Below, one piece after another: positions 48,512-58,345 of a stretch of DNA of 64,000 nucleotides (positions are counted from its first letter, which is position 1; each line of letters starts with the position of its first letter). Under the pieces are notes generated by a model that saw only the letters and a program-made list of their open reading frames with translations, made no database searches and had not been told where the DNA came from. The DNA comes from Paenibacillus piri (GTDB lineage: Bacteria > Bacillota > Bacilli > Paenibacillales > NBRC-103111), in the NCBI RefSeq assembly GCF_004354045.1, contig NZ_SMRT01000004.1:124001-188000 (forward strand), written 5' to 3'. Position numbers and translations under genes: made by a program.

Positions 48512-50653
48512 TTACTTGATGCGAATGCAAATTCCGCAGTATTCGTTCAATCGGCTGATGCCAATGCGAAGCTTAACTTGGCCGTTCTCCTGAACTGCGG
48601 CGTCCAGCAATTTCACTTCGCCATCGGCGTGTAAGATCTCCAACGCCTCCGCTTCGCTGCCCTGAAGCCGAACTTCAACCTCCAGATTATGAAGTGCGAT
48701 AATTTCCTGAACGGGCCGGCTTGGCGCGGAGGTCGTATTGATGGCGTGAAGCAGGTAGCAGCCCGGCTCGCGCTTGATCCGATTCAGCTGAAACTGCACG
48801 CTCGCCGGAGCCGTTGACTCGATCAGCTGCCGTTCATCCAGCAAGTATTGAAACGCGTTGCGAAGTACGGTCTTGAAATCGTGATGTCCATGCATCCAGA
48901 CATGCCGATCCACCCCATAAGGCAAATAAACGGATGTGCCTTTCCCATACCGGTTCACGACGCATGTCGGAAATTCCGTTTCAAAGCTTCTGGGCCAAGC
49001 TCTTTCCGGGGATTGCGGATAAATTTTCGGCACGTAGGTGATCGGGCATTCCACGCCCGCATTCGGCTTCACAAGCAGATTGACGCCCCAATTGGCAAGC
49101 AGCTGCGTCTGTTCAAAGCCTTTGGTCATAGGGTGGCTTCCGCGAACGTATTGATATCCGTATTGCGAGCAATCCTTTTTAATTCCTGTAAACGAGCAGC
49201 CGAATACGTCGGCAAGAGCGAGATTATTCCTTGGCGTGCCGTCCGGATCATAGAGCGATGTCTCGAAAGTGGACAACAGGCGCCCGCCGTTATAGACATA
49301 CCGTTTGATCCGTTCGATTTCTTCGTCCGACAAGCAGGCGCCGTTCGGAATAACGAGACATTTTACCTTGCTCAACGCTTCATCGGTCGCATTTTGATCC
49401 AGCACAAAGTCGTATTGGAGTTTGTTCGCGATCAGCGCTTGCTCCAAACCGATTAAATGAGTGATATAAGCGTCTTTGGTCCGGTCGCCGTTGTTGAATA
49501 TATTGTTGCTGTTGCGCGAGTAGTAGATACTGACGTCGGCTGCAGGCTGCTGGTCGTTCAACAACTCCTCATACTGCTCCATATAGCTGTAAACGTCTTG
49601 GCTGAGCAGCGCATTTCTGCGGTCATAGGTCGCTCCGGGATGCTGTCCGTTAAATATGCAGTTCCATAACGAGCCGCCGGCGCTTACGGCCTGCCACATC
49701 CAGATTCGCGTTTCCGCCGCCGAGGAAGACACATACCGCAACTCGTTGTTCGTCCCCAAATGGCCGAACAGCATGACCGGCGTTTTGTCCGGCTCCAGAC
49801 CGTTCAAAAACTTCATCAGCGTGGACGGCGCATGCAGCGCCTCATGGTTCGCCGTGAACAACGGCGTGACCAGGAAATCGAAATGATCTTTAACCTGGTA
49901 CAGGTCGGAGCTCGTACCTTTGTAATGATCGTAGAACAGTCCGAAAATTTCCGCGCAATAAATTTTATCGTCGCCATGTCGCTTGACACGCTCACGGTAA
50001 TCTTCAAGATGCCGGTTCAGATTGCCCGCCTTCCAGGCGCGGTATTCATCATAGCTGCGGTCGCTGAATTCTCCTCCGCGGGGCAGCTCCTTGCCCCTAT
50101 CGTTTCTATAGCTGTCTCTGCAGCTTTCGCAGTAGCAGACGCCGTTTTGAAACGGCGCATTTTCCCATATGCCGTCAATTCCGTACCGCTCAAATAAAAT
50201 ATCGGAAAATTGGAAGGCATGCTCATTGCGGTAATAGCTTAAATAGCAAGGCGCATACAACGGGTTCGGAATGTTCGAAAGATTCGCCCAGAACATCGGC
50301 TCGCCCTTTTCATTCACCGCAAACCAATCGGGATGCAAATCGTAGATCCGCTTATCGACGCCGCGAAAATCGACGCGTACAATAACTTTCATCCCTTTGC
50401 GGTGGCAAGCTTCCGTCAAATCCTTCAAAATATCCTCGTTCGTCATAAAGGAATTCGGATTCGCAGTCGCCAGGTCATGACGGAAAAAATCGATAATGCC
50501 TCCCCCGTTGATGACGATGCAATTGGCATGAACTTCTTCCATATACCGAACGACGCCTTCTGCGTCATAGTTAACGACGTCGGGCTCGCGCAGCACCGTC
50601 TGCACAATGCGCAGCTGCTTTTGATACCATTGTTTTTTGTCGCCCATTACCAC
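48512..50653 (-). CDS. GHL6-like glycoside hydrolase (TIM-barrel, cytosolic), paralog B
   Basis: A 713-residue protein without signal peptide, paralogous to 39727-41733. It shares ANCIVINGGGIIDFFRHD, GMKVIVRVDFRGVDKRI, a family barrel, and the Cys pattern VCYCESCRDSYRN, then a beta-galactosidase trimerisation-like middle (VKCLVIPNGACLSDEE) and a C-terminal beta domain. It is expected to hydrolyse imported oligosaccharides. A GTG at 50653 is proposed because AGGAGG lies six bases upstream; an ATG two codons later (50647) is the alternative. It is the last gene of the second transporter locus, 68 bases after the binding-protein stop. Confidence 0.75.
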   Translation of the reverse strand: MVMGDKKQWYQKQLRIVQTVLREPDVVNYDAEGVVRYMEEVHANCIVINGGGIIDFFRHDLATANPNSFMTNEDILKDLTEACHRKGMKVIVRVDFRGVDKRIYDLHPDWFAVNEKGEPMFWANLSNIPNPLYAPCYLSYYRNEHAFQFSDILFERYGIDGIWENAPFQNGVCYCESCRDSYRNDRGKELPRGGEFSDRSYDEYRAWKAGNLNRHLEDYRERVKRHGDDKIYCAEIFGLFYDHYKGTSSDLYQVKDHFDFLVTPLFTANHEALHAPSTLMKFLNGLEPDKTPVMLFGHLGTNNELRYVSSSAAETRIWMWQAVSAGGSLWNCIFNGQHPGATYDRRNALLSQDVYSYMEQYEELLNDQQPAADVSIYYSRNSNNIFNNGDRTKDAYITHLIGLEQALIANKLQYDFVLDQNATDEALSKVKCLVIPNGACLSDEEIERIKRYVYNGGRLLSTFETSLYDPDGTPRNNLALADVFGCSFTGIKKDCSQYGYQYVRGSHPMTKGFEQTQLLANWGVNLLVKPNAGVECPITYVPKIYPQSPERAWPRSFETEFPTCVVNRYGKGTSVYLPYGVDRHVWMHGHHDFKTVLRNAFQYLLDERQLIESTAPASVQFQLNRIKREPGCYLLHAINTTSAPSRPVQEIIALHNLEVEVRLQGSEAEALEILHADGEVKLLDAAVQENGQVKLRIGISRLNEYCGICIRIK

Positions 50654-50721
50654 AATCTCCCTCCTAATAGGGCAAGGGCGGAGAACGATGGCTCTCTCAC
50701 CCATGCCATGAATGTATGATT

Positions 50722-52407
50722 TTACTTTTTGACCGAGGAGTACCATTCATTCACTTCTTTGGTAATGTCATCCCCGCCGGACGATTTCCATTTCTTCACA
50801 AAATTATCGAATTCATCGATCGGCAAATCGCCGTATACGATTTTGGTGAACGTTTGCGCTTCGCTCGTGCTTAAGTTCTCCCATCTCGTTTTCATTGTTT
50901 TTGTAGGTATGCCGATAAATTTGTCCCTCATCGAATAGCTTTTGCTGTCAATATTGACGCTTACGCCTTGATATCTGAGCGCATCCGAGAACAGGCTGTC
51001 TTTTCTCTCGAAATTGTTGCGCGGTTCTCCGCCTTTAGCCAGGTTTCCTAAAGATTCCATGGCCGAGGATGGAATGCGCGCTCCTTCGAATGCAATCGTA
51101 TACTTTTGCGGGATGACGCGTCCGCCGGGAATATCCTTCGAATCGTAGCTGACTTTACCGTCTTTCAGAGCGTAATCATAGCCTTCGGCAAATTGATATT
51201 TAAATTCGTCGCTCTGCATTAAAGCGAAATTTTCAAACAAATAGTTTTGGTACACGAAGAAGGCTTCCGGATTTTTGGCATTCTTGTTAATGAGCACGGC
51301 GCCGCTGAAGTTTTGCGTACCGATTCGGCCCGCTTTTCCGTCAGGACCTTTCGGCACCGGATAAGCTTTAAAATTCGCCGTCGGCACATTTTTCTTCACA
51401 TTAATAAGCGGCGTTCTGTCCATCCAATAAGGTCCGGCGATCATCCCCGCCCGCCCGGAAGTAAATAGCTCCGCAGCTTTCGATTCGTCGAACAACCCGG
51501 CCTCCTTAGGAACAAAGCCTTTCTTCACCCAGTCGCTAAGCCGCTGTAACGCTTGCTTGCTTCCCGGATTGATGGAGCCGTAGGACAGCGTGCCGTCTGC
51601 TGCGTCGTTCCATTGCTCCGGAATAGTGCCGTAAGCTCCAAATACAAAGCTTGCGGTGCTTTGAGTCGATTTAAACGAATCTTTCAACGCCATCGTAATG
51701 CCGTAGGTATCTTTTTTACCGTTGCCGTCCGGATCCTGGTTGACGAAAGCATCCATAATTTTCTCAAGGTCGTCCAACGTTTCAGGGCCTTTCAAGCCGA
51801 GCTTATCCAGCCAATCCTGGCGGATCCATAATACCGTGTCATTGTTCCAGGCGTAATCGGGAATCGGAATCGCATAAACGCCATCCTTGCGGGTGAACGG
51901 ATACCACATGGTCGGGTCCTCGTTAACCGCCTTTTTGTAGGTCGGGGATGCGTATTTATCCCACATGCTTTTTGCATCCAAAAACTGTCCGGAATCGATC
52001 AAATCATTCGCCAGCTGGATGTTATCGACGGCAATCACGTCCGGCATCGGTTCGTTGGCGGATAACGCCAGCCGCAGACGCGTTTCAAATGCTTTATTTT
52101 GCGTGGAGGCAGTCCACAGGTACTTCAGGTTGATGCCCAAACGATCCTTGGCCCAACGGGTATGCACGTTATCTTCCATCGTTTCGCCATTTTTGAACGT
52201 CGTGGATGGTGTAATGCGTCCGACTGTCGTTAACGTAATCGGATTATCATATTTGCCTTTGGCAACCGCGTTGTTTTCTTCTTCCTTTTTGGCACCGGAG
52301 GCTGCCCCGGACGGCGCCGCCGAATTGTTGCTGCAAGCGGACGCAAATACGAAGGTGCACGCGAATAACGCCATCATAGTTGTTTTCCATAATTTCTTCG
52401 TTTCCAT
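50722..52407 (-). CDS. Sugar ABC transporter substrate-binding lipoprotein
   Basis: A 561-residue lipoprotein, lipobox FASAC with Cys25. ITLTTVGRITPSTTFKNGETMEDNVHTRWAKDRLGI parallels the binding protein at 44617-46329 almost motif for motif, as does the C-terminal DEFDNFVKKWKSSGGDDITKEVNEWY. It follows the YtcP permease gene by 72 bases. It presumably delivers an oligosaccharide related to that of the first locus. Confidence 0.88.
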   Translation of the reverse strand: METKKLWKTTMMALFACTFVFASACSNNSAAPSGAASGAKKEEENNAVAKGKYDNPITLTTVGRITPSTTFKNGETMEDNVHTRWAKDRLGINLKYLWTASTQNKAFETRLRLALSANEPMPDVIAVDNIQLANDLIDSGQFLDAKSMWDKYASPTYKKAVNEDPTMWYPFTRKDGVYAIPIPDYAWNNDTVLWIRQDWLDKLGLKGPETLDDLEKIMDAFVNQDPDGNGKKDTYGITMALKDSFKSTQSTASFVFGAYGTIPEQWNDAADGTLSYGSINPGSKQALQRLSDWVKKGFVPKEAGLFDESKAAELFTSGRAGMIAGPYWMDRTPLINVKKNVPTANFKAYPVPKGPDGKAGRIGTQNFSGAVLINKNAKNPEAFFVYQNYLFENFALMQSDEFKYQFAEGYDYALKDGKVSYDSKDIPGGRVIPQKYTIAFEGARIPSSAMESLGNLAKGGEPRNNFERKDSLFSDALRYQGVSVNIDSKSYSMRDKFIGIPTKTMKTRWENLSTSEAQTFTKIVYGDLPIDEFDNFVKKWKSSGGDDITKEVNEWYSSVKK

Positions 52408-52479
52408 TCTTTTTTCCCCCTATAAAATTATAAATATTCGCATATGGAGCATATATCGCACCCATGTAAACCCTCATCG

Positions 52480-53361
52480 CTATTCCTTGACCGACCCCAT
52501 GACGATACCTTTAACAAAATAACGCTGCAAAAACGGATACACGAGCAGGATCGGAAGCGCCCCAATGAAAATTTGCGAAGCTTTTACCGTACGGTTCGAC
52601 AATATTTCCAGGTCGGCAGGGTCCAGATTCAACTGGTTCATATCCTGCTGGACGATGACCGTCTGCAAAAACGTGGATAGCGGATATTTTTTCATCTCCG
52701 TCATATAAATTAATCCGTCGAACCATGAATTCCAATGCCATACCATCGTAAATAACGATATGGTCGCGATGGCCGGCAGCGATATCGGCAAATAGATGCT
52801 GAACACCGTACGAAAGTACCCCGCTCCATCGATATGGGCAGCTTCTTCCAACGCTTTGGGCACGCCGACTCTGAAGAAGTTCATCAGCAATATCATATTA
52901 AATATATTGATTGCATGAGGCAAGATCAGCGCCCAGATGGAGTTAATCAAACCGAGCTTTTGAATGATGATGTAGGTCGGGACAAGCCCCGCGTTTAAAA
53001 GCATCGTAAATACGAAATACCACATGTAAAAGGTACGTCCCCGAAAATCCGACTCTTCCTTGGAAAGCGCATACGCCGCGATGACCATAAGAAACATGGA
53101 AACGACGGTTCCGATGACGGTACGAACAACCCCGTTCCAGAGAGCGCGGGAAAAATTATCGTTGCCCAGCGTCTGCGCATAGGCCTCGACATTGAAATCG
53201 ATAGGCCAAAACGATACGAGATTGGCTGATGCCGGAGCCGCCCCGCTAAACGAAACCGCCAATATATGCACTAAAGGGGCGATACATAATAGAGACAGCA
53301 ATCCGATGAATAACAAGTTGACGATACTGAAAATGCGGTAAGGCACGGAAACAAACTGCAC
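52480..53361 (-). CDS. Sugar ABC transporter permease (YtcP type)
   Basis: A 293-residue six-helix permease with contact loop EEAAHIDGAGYFRTVFSIYLPISLPA and end LQRYFVKGIVMGSVKE. The GTG at 53361 is preferred because AAAGGAG lies eight bases upstream and the longer TTG start overlaps the LplB stop inside that ribosome site. Close relative of 42758-43636. Confidence 0.86.
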   Translation of the reverse strand: MQFVSVPYRIFSIVNLLFIGLLSLLCIAPLVHILAVSFSGAAPASANLVSFWPIDFNVEAYAQTLGNDNFSRALWNGVVRTVIGTVVSMFLMVIAAYALSKEESDFRGRTFYMWYFVFTMLLNAGLVPTYIIIQKLGLINSIWALILPHAINIFNMILLMNFFRVGVPKALEEAAHIDGAGYFRTVFSIYLPISLPAIATISLFTMVWHWNSWFDGLIYMTEMKKYPLSTFLQTVIVQQDMNQLNLDPADLEILSNRTVKASQIFIGALPILLVYPFLQRYFVKGIVMGSVKE

Positions 53362-53375
53362 TGGAGTCTCTCCTT

Positions 53376-54329
53376 TCAAAAGATGCGGTAATTCGCAAAC
53401 CGGTAGGCCAATCGGTAGGCAATAATGATCAGGACGAAGCTGATCACGGATTTAAACATCCCCACTGCCGTTCCAAAACCGAAATCCCCGGCAATCAAGC
53501 CTACCCGATAAACATACGTATCAATGATGTCACCTTTCTCATATACCATCGGGTTATACAAGTTAAAGATTTGATCAAATCCCGCATTTAAGATGTTTCC
53601 AAGCGACAGCGTGCCTACGACAATTGCGATAGGAATCAAACTGGGTATGGTAATATATAAAACCTGCTGGAAACGATTCGCCCCATCGATGGTCGCCGCC
53701 TCGTACAAGCTCGGGTCGACACCGGCCAATGCGGCCAAAAATACGATCGTGGCAAAACCGAAGTCTTTCCATATATCGCTCGCAATTACGGTAATACGGA
53801 ACCAGTTCCCGTCCCCCAGGAAAAAAACAGGCTCGATTCCGAATACGGAGGTCAGCATGTTATTGACCAGGCCGCCATCTGTAGAAAGCATATCCAACAG
53901 AATACCGCCGAGGATGACCCAGGATAAAAAGTGAGGCAAATAGACAAACGTTTGCACTACCCGCTTGTACCAGATTACCCGGACCTCGTTGAGCAGCAAA
54001 GCGAATACAAAAGGTACGATCAAATGAAACACGATTTTCAGACTGGCAATGATAAAGGTGTTTACAATGACCTGCCTCGTTTCCGGAAACTCGATGAGCT
54101 TATTAAACTGCTCCATTCCGACCCAGGGAGAATTCATAAACCCCAGGTAAGGCTTGAAATTTTGAAACGCCATGACCAGCCCCGGAAGCGGAGCGTATTG
54201 GAAAATAAATACAAGAATAAAAGCGGGAAGCACCAAAATATGTAACGGCCAATTTTTACGCAAGTTCCATTTTCTCTTTGCTTTTATTCCGGAAATCGGA
54301 ACATCCGTTTGCTGTAAAGCAGCTTTCAT
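53376..54329 (-). CDS. Sugar ABC transporter permease (LplB type)
   Basis: A 317-residue six-helix permease, QYAPLPGLVMAFQNFKPYLGFMNSPWVG, contact loop LYEAATIDGANRFQQVLYITIPSLIP, end LAYRFANYRIF. Very similar to 43653-44606, down to the last residues. First transporter gene of the second locus, 125 bases after the regulator gene; that gap shows no clear promoter or terminator. Confidence 0.88.
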   Translation of the reverse strand: MKAALQQTDVPISGIKAKRKWNLRKNWPLHILVLPAFILVFIFQYAPLPGLVMAFQNFKPYLGFMNSPWVGMEQFNKLIEFPETRQVIVNTFIIASLKIVFHLIVPFVFALLLNEVRVIWYKRVVQTFVYLPHFLSWVILGGILLDMLSTDGGLVNNMLTSVFGIEPVFFLGDGNWFRITVIASDIWKDFGFATIVFLAALAGVDPSLYEAATIDGANRFQQVLYITIPSLIPIAIVVGTLSLGNILNAGFDQIFNLYNPMVYEKGDIIDTYVYRVGLIAGDFGFGTAVGMFKSVISFVLIIIAYRLAYRFANYRIF

Positions 54330-54454
54330 GCAGTCTCAACTCCCCCTATCCATTCTTTATATAGAACCAATTGGTACAACCAAGCTTGTAATTCAATACT
54401 ATCCGATAGGGTGGCTTTGTCATACAACCTACTTTAAATGTTTCTGTTCTAATT

Positions 54455-56104
54455 TTAATCAATATGCTGTTCTCTGAACTCGTCGGGGGTCATGGCGAAA
54501 TATTTTTTGAACACTCTTGAAAAATGCGACGGGTTCTGATAACCGGATTTTCTCGATATTTCATTGATTTTTTCGTTCGTCTCGGCTAACAGATGCGCCG
54601 CTTTCTCCATCCGCAGCCGGTATATATATTCGCTGATCCCTTCGCCTGCTTCCAATTTGTATATTTTGCTAACATATACGGGATGCAAGTAGACGTGCTC
54701 CGCGATGCTCTGGAGAGAAACATCATGCTCCAGATTCATTTGAACGTATTGATTAATTTTTTGTATGATCGACCGCTGGCTGTTTTTCGCTTCGTTGATC
54801 GTCCTGTTTTTCAGCACCTGAATCGTATTCCGCCCCCATTTCTCCAGACCGGTGACGCTTCGCAGCGCTTCATGCTCCACGCCTGTCACCAGGTTGAGCT
54901 CGGTCATATGCTGTAAAAGACCGCCTTGCTTATGAATCGTATGCGAGACGGAGAAGCTTACCATCATGGCCACTTCATATATATAGTCGTGGAGATAACC
55001 TTTTTTCCCGCGCAATTCCTCGACGATGCGATCGAATTTTCGGTCCGCAGCCTCCCAACGTCCGGCTTCCAATAAATTCCATAGCAAAGGAGGTTCGTGA
55101 ATGCTGCGCAATGGCTGAACCTCCTCCTTCGAACCGGTTTGAATCGAGTTGATGAAGAAGCCCTGGACATTATCCGGGTGGTTGCGGATTACCGACATCG
55201 ATTTTTGATAAAAGGAATACAGATCTTCGGGGAATTTCCCCCATTCGCTGATAAGTACGGAAATGCCGCCCTGCAAATAAGCGGTGACGCTCTCCTGAAG
55301 CTGCAGCGAGCATTTCTCCAAAATTTTGATGGTCAGCTTATCCTCATCATTCGACATTTCCCCAGCCCGGATTTTATTCGTAATGACAAACACCAGATTA
55401 TCGTTCACATCTTTACAGGGCCACAGCTCAAACTGCTTGCCGAAAATTTCCTCGCTGATATTGACAATACCGTATTCGAGCAGTGACAGGCTGTAGTCGT
55501 CATACCGGTCGAATCCTTGCTCCAGCCGGATAAACATCATGGCAAATAATTGATCCAATCCGATCTGAAGGTTCAGCATGTCCAGTTTTTTGGAGAGCGT
55601 CGGCAGCGGGATATATTTTCCTTGCAGCAAATCATTAAGCAGAGCCCCCCTTAACAGAGGAAGGTGCTCGTTCAACGTATACAGCGTGCGCTGCTGCGAG
55701 ACAATCTCGTTCCACTCCAATTCAATCTTGGCAATGACCGAACGGACCGTACTCAACAATTCATCTTCCTTCACCGGCTTCAATAAATAAGCCTCGGCAT
55801 GAGAGGTGATCGCCTGCTGTGCATATTTAAAGTCGGAATAACCCGAAAGCAGTACACACTTGGTCTTCGGCGAAATGGATTTAATGCGATCGATCATCTC
55901 CAGACCATCCATTTCCGGCATCCGGATATCGCTGATCACGATAGGAATATTATGGATCTCCAGCAACTCAAGCGCTTCGCTGGCCGAAAAAGCAGTATGC
56001 ACCGTTTCGATCCCCAATTGCTCCCAATCGTAGGTATTCGCTAAATTTTCTACAACAAACGATTCATCATCTACTATTAATAGTTCATACATTATCGTTG
56101 TCAT
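54455..56104 (-). CDS. Response regulator with REC and AraC-type domains (YesN type)
   Basis: A 549-residue regulator. The receiver has D12/D13, phospho-acceptor D59 (PIVISDIRMPEMDG) and Lys in AYLLKPVK. The C-terminal AraC domain reads QSIAEHVYLHPVYVSKIYKLEAGEGISEYI and NEISRKSGYQNPSHFSRVFKK. The ATG at 56104 follows GGAG with five bases; another at 56092 is possible. It overlaps the end of the kinase gene by 20 bases. It presumably activates the transporter and glycosidase genes immediately downstream. Confidence 0.9.
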   Translation of the reverse strand: MTTIMYELLIVDDESFVVENLANTYDWEQLGIETVHTAFSASEALELLEIHNIPIVISDIRMPEMDGLEMIDRIKSISPKTKCVLLSGYSDFKYAQQAITSHAEAYLLKPVKEDELLSTVRSVIAKIELEWNEIVSQQRTLYTLNEHLPLLRGALLNDLLQGKYIPLPTLSKKLDMLNLQIGLDQLFAMMFIRLEQGFDRYDDYSLSLLEYGIVNISEEIFGKQFELWPCKDVNDNLVFVITNKIRAGEMSNDEDKLTIKILEKCSLQLQESVTAYLQGGISVLISEWGKFPEDLYSFYQKSMSVIRNHPDNVQGFFINSIQTGSKEEVQPLRSIHEPPLLWNLLEAGRWEAADRKFDRIVEELRGKKGYLHDYIYEVAMMVSFSVSHTIHKQGGLLQHMTELNLVTGVEHEALRSVTGLEKWGRNTIQVLKNRTINEAKNSQRSIIQKINQYVQMNLEHDVSLQSIAEHVYLHPVYVSKIYKLEAGEGISEYIYRLRMEKAAHLLAETNEKINEISRKSGYQNPSHFSRVFKKYFAMTPDEFREQHID

Positions 56105-57818
56105 CCTTTCTCCAGCATAATGCCGCTTTGACTCCGCCCAGCTCCGAATGGGATAAAGCAAGTCCCGACTCGCTGCCAAATATATGAATCAGCCGCTGGT
56201 TGACATTCCACAAGCCGCAGCCCATCTCTTCGGTTAACGGCTGCCGCAATTTCTTGTCCAGCTCCTGCATCTCGGCATCCGTCATTCCTTTACCGTTGTC
56301 TTCGACAATAAGACGCGCCGCCTTCTCTTGGAGCTCGCCGCGAATGACAATCCGGCCGACGTTCTTTTTCCGTTCTATGCCGTGGATAATCGCATTTTCG
56401 ATCAGAGGCTGCAGCAATAGCCGGGAAAACGGAAAGCTCTGCATAAACTCGGGCACCTGAATCTCGTATTCTATCTGCTGCCGCAGCTGTTGAATCGTCA
56501 AATAATTACGGACTAACCCGAGTTCGTCCGCCAAGGTCGTCGTTTGATTTTCCGTACGGGTCGTATAGCGGTAATAATCCCCGAGATTCGTCGCCATCGC
56601 TTCGACCGCTTTTTGATCGCCGAGCCGCGACATGCTCACAATAAAAAACAGGCAATTATAGAAGAAATGCGGATTTATTTGCGATTGCAGCTGTTTGACG
56701 ATCGCTTCGCGCGAACGTATTTTTTCCCAATACACATTTTCGATCAGCTCCTGAATTTGCCCGGCCATCTCATTAAACCGGTTAAATAAGAAGAAAAATT
56801 CATTTTTGGGCATTTTCAGCAGCCGGGCCGAATAATCTCCCCGTTTCAGCTTCTGCACGTTATTCATCAGCTGCAAAATCGGGATCTGCACATTCCGGTA
56901 AATGACGAAAGATACTGCAATTCCCAATATAAGCAATATCGAAATGACGGTATAAAATGCGTTGCGGTTTTTATTGATCGGCGCAATCGCTTTTTCCAAC
57001 GGCACAAAATCAACCAGGTACCACCCCAAGGTTGCGGATGGGACATAACTGAGCATATAATTTTCACCCGAGATTTTGACCGGTTCATGATTGACCTGCT
57101 CCTTCAGATTCATCGAGTTTAAATATTGGGTCAACTCGCGTACCTTTTCAACGCTCCCTTTATGACCTATGATCGGCTCCAATCCGGGAGCATAAAAAAA
57201 AGGATTGCCTTGCTTGCTGGTCATATATTGATCGAGCATCATTTTAATATTTTCAACGCTGAAGCTGACCTCGACGATCAAGTTGGCGGAACTCGGATCA
57301 TTCCTTGCGGCTGGCGGATCGATCGTATACCAGGTAAAGCGGTCATCCGGCTGCGTATCGTCCTTCCCTCCATACGACCAACGCGTAACCTTATCTATCT
57401 TGATATCCCGCATTTCATAACGGCTTAAAGGATAGGTCGTAAGAACCGCCCCGGAAAGCGGAGAGTAGACGGACATATTGTTTTGCCAAGGACTTGAGGT
57501 ACTGTACAGGATAAGCTTTTCCATAATTCGTTTCTTCGCTTCGATTCCGCTGGATATCGTATCCATTTTATCGAGCCTCATCATTTCCCTGATGCTGCTG
57601 TCATTCGTTAGCGTAACCGAATGCAGCGCCAGCTGGGCCACATTATTTTCAACCTGGCTCAGAAAAAATCTCAAATTGCCCATACTGGAATTTTCAATTT
57701 CGCTTTTGACGACACTGACATTGACTTGATACGAATAGCTGTAAATGACAATAACCGGAAGCAGCAGCATAAACACCAGCACGACGATCTTTCGGAAAAA
57801 CTTGTTTTTATAAGGCAT
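56085..57818 (-). CDS. Membrane sensor histidine kinase (YesM type)
   Basis: A 577-residue sensor with membrane helices at about 10-28 and 288-307, an extracellular domain between them, a HAMP segment and phospho-acceptor His384 in QSQINPHFFYN. The ATPase domain has IENAIIHGI and EDNGKGM. The ATG at 57818 follows GGGGG; the frame continues to 57929 without a site. Here the kinase and regulator open the locus, whereas in the first paralogous system they close it. Confidence 0.9.
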   Translation of the reverse strand: MPYKNKFFRKIVVLVFMLLLPVIVIYSYSYQVNVSVVKSEIENSSMGNLRFFLSQVENNVAQLALHSVTLTNDSSIREMMRLDKMDTISSGIEAKKRIMEKLILYSTSSPWQNNMSVYSPLSGAVLTTYPLSRYEMRDIKIDKVTRWSYGGKDDTQPDDRFTWYTIDPPAARNDPSSANLIVEVSFSVENIKMMLDQYMTSKQGNPFFYAPGLEPIIGHKGSVEKVRELTQYLNSMNLKEQVNHEPVKISGENYMLSYVPSATLGWYLVDFVPLEKAIAPINKNRNAFYTVISILLILGIAVSFVIYRNVQIPILQLMNNVQKLKRGDYSARLLKMPKNEFFFLFNRFNEMAGQIQELIENVYWEKIRSREAIVKQLQSQINPHFFYNCLFFIVSMSRLGDQKAVEAMATNLGDYYRYTTRTENQTTTLADELGLVRNYLTIQQLRQQIEYEIQVPEFMQSFPFSRLLLQPLIENAIIHGIERKKNVGRIVIRGELQEKAARLIVEDNGKGMTDAEMQELDKKLRQPLTEEMGCGLWNVNQRLIHIFGSESGLALSHSELGGVKAALCWRKDDNDNV

Positions 57819-58010
57819 TCTAATCCCCCATCGCCCATCGGAACAACCCTTTTTTAGTACCCATATTCTATCATGATTTTGGAGCGGGGACGGGGCAAAT
57901 CCAAATTTGCTTAAGATTAGCATATACATATTTAGATAATCATAGAAACGGCGGCGTCATGAAACGGTCTGCCCGGCGGCTGCCCCGCTGTATGATGCTG
58001 CCGCTCCGGC

Positions 58011-58292
58011 GGCTGCATAAATTTCATCCGGCAAAATGCAGCCTGGCTTCGGTCCTGGACCATTTTTTATTGGGCGTGGCGGATCGCATGGGTGCCGTTC
58101 GTAGCAACCTTCATCGCCCGTGTCTCCAAAGGAATAACGGTAAGAGAGTTCGTCATTGCCGTGCTGATCATCCCGTCGGTTGTCTGCGCGCTCTGGTTCG
58201 GTGTTTTCGGAGGGACTGGAATTTACATGGAACATGTATTGGGGTTGGACGCTGGAAGATTAAGATCATGTTGTGCTGCGGCGAGAGTTTAA
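58011..58292 (+). pseudogene. Remnant of a BCCT-family (choline/glycine betaine) transporter
   Basis: One frame encodes QNAAWLRSWTIFYWAWRIAW, then VPFVATFIARVSKGITVREF, then a hydrophobic VIAVLIIPSVVCALWFGVFGGTGIY. This is the conserved core of BCCT transporters, which read FYWAWWIAW (one Trp is Arg here). The match begins after an in-frame stop at 57993, fades near 58260 and meets a stop at 58290. There is no ribosome site or complete start, and a BCCT protein needs some 500 residues. It is therefore a fragment of a lost osmoprotectant importer, lying between the kinase gene and the convergent MFS gene. Confidence 0.75.
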
Positions 58293-58345
58293 AGGACTGG
58301 CGGGAAATACTGTTCGTGCTCCGATCCCCGCCCGTTCGCTTTTCC

